8,668 nucleotides of DNA from an uncultured Clostridia bacterium (GTDB taxonomy: Bacteria; Bacillota; Clostridia; Oscillospirales; Acutalibacteraceae), in the NCBI GenBank assembly GCA_947302895.1, contig CAMYWU010000054.1, positions 1-8,668 of the forward strand, given 5' to 3'. Numbering within the stretch: the stretch's first letter is position 1; each line of letters begins with the position of its first letter. Made by a program: the position numbers and the translations under genes. The notes beneath the pieces were generated by a model. It made no database searches, was not told the origin of the DNA, and saw only the letters and a list, made by a program, of their open reading frames with translations. This document shows, piece after piece, positions 6,147 through 8,668 of the stretch.

Positions 6147-7205
6147 TCATGTTGTTGAAAATCTGAATTCCGTTACGGTTTTGAATTCCTCGTTTGCCTT
6201 GAAATATCTCACCGGGAAGGAAGGAATGTTGAGCGAATCGGGATAGAACTGCGTTTCAAGCGCAATTCCTCTGCGATATTTAATCGGTCCCGTTGTTTTC
6301 TTGCCTGCGGTGCCGTCCTTTGCCATCCAGCCGCCTGCATAGAACTGCATACCGGGAAGGTCGGTGAAAACTTCAAGCCGTCTTCCGCTTTCCTTATCGA
6401 TAAGCTCTGCAGCAAAGCCGAAAACGCCGTCGCCCTTATTAAGACAATAGTTATTATCATATCCTATTCCGGGAAGAACTGCGCTGAAGGGCTGTTCAAT
6501 TCTTTCACCGATTCTGTGAAGCTCGTTGAAATCAAGCATTGTTCCTCGAATATCCGTAAGCTCGCCCGTCATCAGCTGGCTTTCGTCACATTCTGTGATT
6601 TTATCCGCATCAATTCTGATATAGTGGTCAAGAATTGTTTTTTCGGGGTCCGCTGTAAGATTGAAATAAACGTGGTTTGTCGGGTTTGCAAAATTGTTGA
6701 TATCCGAAATTGCGCTATATTCAAGCCTTAAGGTGTTATCGTCGGTAAAGGTGTATTTAACCCTCATTGTGTAGTTGCCGCCGAAGCCATCTTCACCATC
6801 GGGTGAAAAGCGCTTGAAAACAACATAGTTTTCGCCTGTTTCCTCAATTTCCCACGGGGTATAACAAAAGCTTCCGCCGCCGTGAAGAGTCCAGGTTCCC
6901 TGGTTAATCGTTGTGCTGTATTCCTTACCGTCGAAGGTGAATTTACCATCACGGATACGGTTTGCCCATCTTCCGACAACAAGACCCGAATAGCAGCATG
7001 TTGAGGGAACGGTATAGTTCTTCACATCATCAAAACCCAGAACAACGTCTGCAAGTTTGCCGTTTTTATCGGGAACTTCAAGCGATTGAATGCCTGCGCC
7101 GATTGTTATAAGCGAAACCGAAGCGCCGCTTTTATTGGTTATCTTAAGTAAATAAACATCTGTGTTTTCATCATATTTGCCGAATACTCTTTTTTCAACT
7201 GACAT
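6147..7205 (-). CDS. galM: Aldose 1-epimerase (mutarotase), paralogue A
   Basis: This is the first gene of the operon: a 352-residue mutarotase with complete catalytic landmarks, GRWANRI (R83), TLHGGG (H108), TNHVYFNL (H178), GIGYDNN (D250) and ALETQFYPDSLN (E317). It is clearly a divergent paralogue of the next gene, sharing motif order and length but differing over much of the sequence, so the pair is an old duplication or two independent recruits rather than a recent copy. AAAGGAGA lies about 8 bases upstream of the ATG at 7205, and a promoter is present at 7238-7266. The protein lacks a signal peptide and is expected in the cytoplasm. The canonical HGGG loop is kept here, unlike in paralogue B, suggesting the two enzymes handle different sugars or oligosaccharide ends (inference). 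Confidence 0.92.
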   Translation of the reverse strand: MSVEKRVFGKYDENTDVYLLKITNKSGASVSLITIGAGIQSLEVPDKNGKLADVVLGFDDVKNYTVPSTCCYSGLVVGRWANRIRDGKFTFDGKEYSTTINQGTWTLHGGGSFCYTPWEIEETGENYVVFKRFSPDGEDGFGGNYTMRVKYTFTDDNTLRLEYSAISDINNFANPTNHVYFNLTADPEKTILDHYIRIDADKITECDESQLMTGELTDIRGTMLDFNELHRIGERIEQPFSAVLPGIGYDNNYCLNKGDGVFGFAAELIDKESGRRLEVFTDLPGMQFYAGGWMAKDGTAGKKTTGPIKYRRGIALETQFYPDSLNIPSFPVRYFKANEEFKTVTEFRFSTT

Positions 7206-7237
7206 AAGTAAGTCTCCTTTACTCTTTGCTAACCATA

Positions 7238-7266
7238 AGTATATATTATGTTTTAATTAATTTCAA
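7238..7266 (-). promoter_or_regulatory. Promoter of the epimerase-esterase operon
   Basis: On the minus strand, TTGAAA (7266-7261) and TATACT (7243-7238) are 17 bases apart, with the -10 box 32 bases upstream of the start codon. Its -35 box lies only five bases from the -35 box of the plus-strand promoter. Confidence 0.68.
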
Positions 7267-7271
7267 TAGTC

Positions 7272-7304
7272 TTGACTTTTTTATTTATTTAACTATATTA
7301 TAAT
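7272..7304 (+). promoter_or_regulatory. Promoter of the FHA-SEDS operon
   Basis: TTGACT at 7272-7277 is followed by an AT-only stretch offering TATATT (7294-7299, 16-base spacer) or TATTAT (7296-7301, 18-base spacer). A better-looking TATAAT (7299-7304) would need a 21-base spacer. The exact -10 is therefore uncertain. The stretch 7295-7306 is a perfect 12-base AT palindrome (ATATTATAATAT). Confidence 0.55.
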
Positions 7305-7332
7305 ATTAATTAATCCTAAAAGGAGAAGGCGT

Positions 7333-8076
7333 ATGGATTTTATTATTTCAATAATGAGATATATTGCTCCCGTTGCGGCGGCATTTATTTTGCTGACCTG
7401 CATTATTTCGCTTTTCAGAAACCGTCCGAGAGTGCACCGGCTTGCAAGACTTGTTGACCAGGCGGACGGAACCATATACGATATAACCCACTGGGAAACC
7501 TCGATAGGCAAGGTTAAATCAAATGATATTATGCTCCCCCTGCCCTCAATCAGCCGTTTTCATTCGGTTATTGCAAAGAGGCGTAAGGACTGGGTTGTTT
7601 TCGATACCTCGGCAAGAACCTCGGGAGTTCTTGTTAATTCTCAGAAGATAGAAAAAAGAGCTGTTATTGAAAACGGAGATATTATAACAATCGGCTCGGT
7701 TGACCTTAAGTTTGAATGCGATGAGGCGCTTTCGCAAAAGAGCAAGCGCCGGATAAGGCAGCAGGCATCTCAGAGCGCCGCTCCCTCGGTTGCATACGGA
7801 GTTTTGGTTGATATAAACACAAAACGCCCTGTTTATCTCAAAAAGCAGGATGTTTTAATCGGCCGTGGAAGCGAGTGCGATATAAGAATTAATTCCGAAG
7901 CTGTAAGCTCACGCCACGCCCGTATTCACAACACAAGCAAGGGTTGGGCTGTAAGCGACCTTGATTCCCATAACGGAACAAAGCTCAATGGCAGATTTAT
8001 AACTCAGCCCCAGCTGATATTTGATGAGGATATGCTTACCTTCGGCGACAAGGTGTTTATCTTCTACGACAAATAG
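7333..8076 (+). CDS. Membrane-anchored protein with two FHA domains
   Basis: This 247-residue protein has one N-terminal membrane segment (about residues 5-28), a basic stretch (29-38), a first FHA-like domain (about 56-127), a basic, Ser/Gln/Ala-rich linker (about 133-152), and a second FHA domain (about 172-245). FHA domains bind phosphothreonine peptides. The second is canonical: IGRGSECDIRI (R178), SSRHARI (S193, R194, H195) and DSHNGTKLNG (N214). The first is degenerate: IGKVKSNDI replaces the conserved GR with GK (K60), and TSGVLVN has S97 where the asparagine of NG is expected, although SRFH (74-77) is kept. AAAGGAG precedes the ATG. It lies 14 bases before a SEDS glycosyltransferase gene, matching the known genomic pairing of FHA proteins with FtsW/RodA and penicillin-binding proteins. 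The likely role is phospho-dependent recruitment or control of the cell-wall machinery at the inner face of the membrane. Confidence 0.88.
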   Translation: MDFIISIMRYIAPVAAAFILLTCIISLFRNRPRVHRLARLVDQADGTIYDITHWETSIGKVKSNDIMLPLPSISRFHSVIAKRRKDWVVFDTSARTSGVLVNSQKIEKRAVIENGDIITIGSVDLKFECDEALSQKSKRRIRQQASQSAAPSVAYGVLVDINTKRPVYLKKQDVLIGRGSECDIRINSEAVSSRHARIHNTSKGWAVSDLDSHNGTKLNGRFITQPQLIFDEDMLTFGDKVFIFYDK

Positions 8077-8090
8077 GAAAGGAGTTATTT

Positions 8091-8668
8091 ATGAGTTTTA
8101 AAAGCAAAAAAACACCCAAAGTAAAGCCCATAAACAATTTCCTTTTGCTCTTTGTTTTATCGGCTTTTCAGGTTTTAACTGGCTTTATTGCCGCTTCCTG
8201 CGGTGAAAAATTCGAGAGCAAGGCGCTTATCTCCCTGCTCTGTCTTGTTGCAACCGAATGGGTTTATTTAATAATTTTCTATGTTTTTTTCCACAGGCGC
8301 AATTTCGAGCTTGAGCTTATTGCCTTCTTCCTTTCGGGAGTTGGCCTGGTTACAATAGGAAGCGTTTTCCCCGAATCCGCATTCAAGCAGTATTTTATGG
8401 TGCTTGCAGGACTGATTGCGTTTACCTTTATGGTTTTTCTCCTCGGCAATGTTGATTTATGTATGAAGCTGCGCCTGCCCGCTGCTGCGGCTGCGATAGC
8501 GCTTTTGCTTGTAAACATTGTTATTGCCCGTGCAACAAACGGCGCAAGAAACTGGATAACCATTGGCGGAATAACCTTCCAGCCCTCCGAGCTTGTTAAA
8601 ATTGCATTTATCTTTGTCGGCGCAGCAACGCTTGAAAAAATCCAGACCTCGAAAAACATTTTCGCCTT
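8091..8668 (+). CDS. SEDS-family peptidoglycan glycosyltransferase (FtsW/RodA/SpoVE), N-terminal part
   Basis: The first 192 codons are present and the gene runs off the right edge. After a basic N-terminus (MSFKSKKTPKVK) come about five hydrophobic segments (roughly 16-36, 45-67, 75-92, 100-119 and 129-147), then the SEDS signature NGARNWITIGG (150-160) and FQPSELVKIAF (163-173). SEDS proteins polymerise glycan strands from lipid II together with a class B penicillin-binding protein. FtsW (division), RodA (elongation) and SpoVE (sporulation) cannot be told apart from this part, and the FHA neighbour makes a RodA-like role somewhat more likely by analogy with actinobacterial clusters. GAAAGGAG at 8077-8084 begins immediately after the FHA stop and is 6 bases from the ATG, so the two are translated from one message. 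A class B PBP gene would be expected beyond the window. Confidence 0.9.
   Translation, partial: MSFKSKKTPKVKPINNFLLLFVLSAFQVLTGFIAASCGEKFESKALISLLCLVATEWVYLIIFYVFFHRRNFELELIAFFLSGVGLVTIGSVFPESAFKQYFMVLAGLIAFTFMVFLLGNVDLCMKLRLPAAAAAIALLLVNIVIARATNGARNWITIGGITFQPSELVKIAFIFVGAATLEKIQTSKNIFA

Noticed and set aside
6147..7205. Recent tandem duplication of galM
   Set aside because: The two proteins share motifs but differ across most positions and in the active-site loop, so no long nucleotide repeat exists between the genes.
7295..7306. ATATTATAATAT palindrome as a dedicated operator
   Set aside because: It consists only of A and T in an AT-rich promoter, where such palindromes arise easily; noted with the promoter but not called as a separate site.
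8279..8659. 126-codon open frame on the minus strand
   Set aside because: It is antisense to the SEDS gene, whose NGARNW and FQPSEL signatures identify the coding strand.

Overview
The window looks like a chromosomal segment from a Gram-positive, low-to-mid-GC member of Bacillota class Clostridia, probably a gut Oscillospirales/Ruminococcaceae-like anaerobe. The signs are strong purine-rich Shine-Dalgarno sites (AAGGAGG, AAAGGAG), sigma-A type promoters, AT-rich intergenic regions with intrinsic terminators, and an FHA protein directly before a SEDS (FtsW/RodA) gene. The genus is not readable from this sequence and the lineage is an inference. There are nine protein genes, two of them cut by the window edges. 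I see no RNA gene, mobile element or CRISPR array, and no gene-free stretch longer than about 180 bases.

Layout. (1) On the minus strand at the left edge is the first 36 codons of an AlbA_2/Schlafen-type ATP- or DNA-binding protein. Its start lies inside the end of a cytoplasmic GH30-type glycoside hydrolase gene (29-base overlap, different frame). The GH30 gene has its own promoter, which abuts the terminator of (2), a minus-strand multi-spanning membrane protein of DUF2238/YjdF type. (3) Divergent from that, on the plus strand, is a monocistronic AMP-forming acyl-CoA ligase. (4) A two-way terminator separates it from a converging minus-strand operon, in transcription order galM paralogue A, galM paralogue B, alpha/beta-hydrolase (esterase). 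(5) Back-to-back promoters at about 7238-7304 serve this operon and a plus-strand cell-envelope operon: a membrane-anchored protein with two FHA domains, then an FtsW/RodA/SpoVE-type glycosyltransferase that runs off the right edge.

How they fit together. The epimerase-epimerase-esterase operon and the GH30 enzyme point to intracellular handling of short, possibly acylated oligosaccharides: the GH30 enzyme would release sugars, the esterase would deacylate, and the mutarotases would interconvert anomers. They are separate transcription units, so this link is inferred. The FHA-SEDS pair suggests phosphothreonine-dependent control of peptidoglycan synthesis, as in actinobacterial FHA/rodA/pbpA/pkn clusters. 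The ligase and the DUF2238 protein share a divergent intergenic region but have no evident metabolic link.

I do not see a clear undescribed system here. The most useful second looks are the overlapping gene at the left edge, the degenerate first FHA domain, the duplicated mutarotases (one with an altered active-site loop), and a few candidate operator palindromes.
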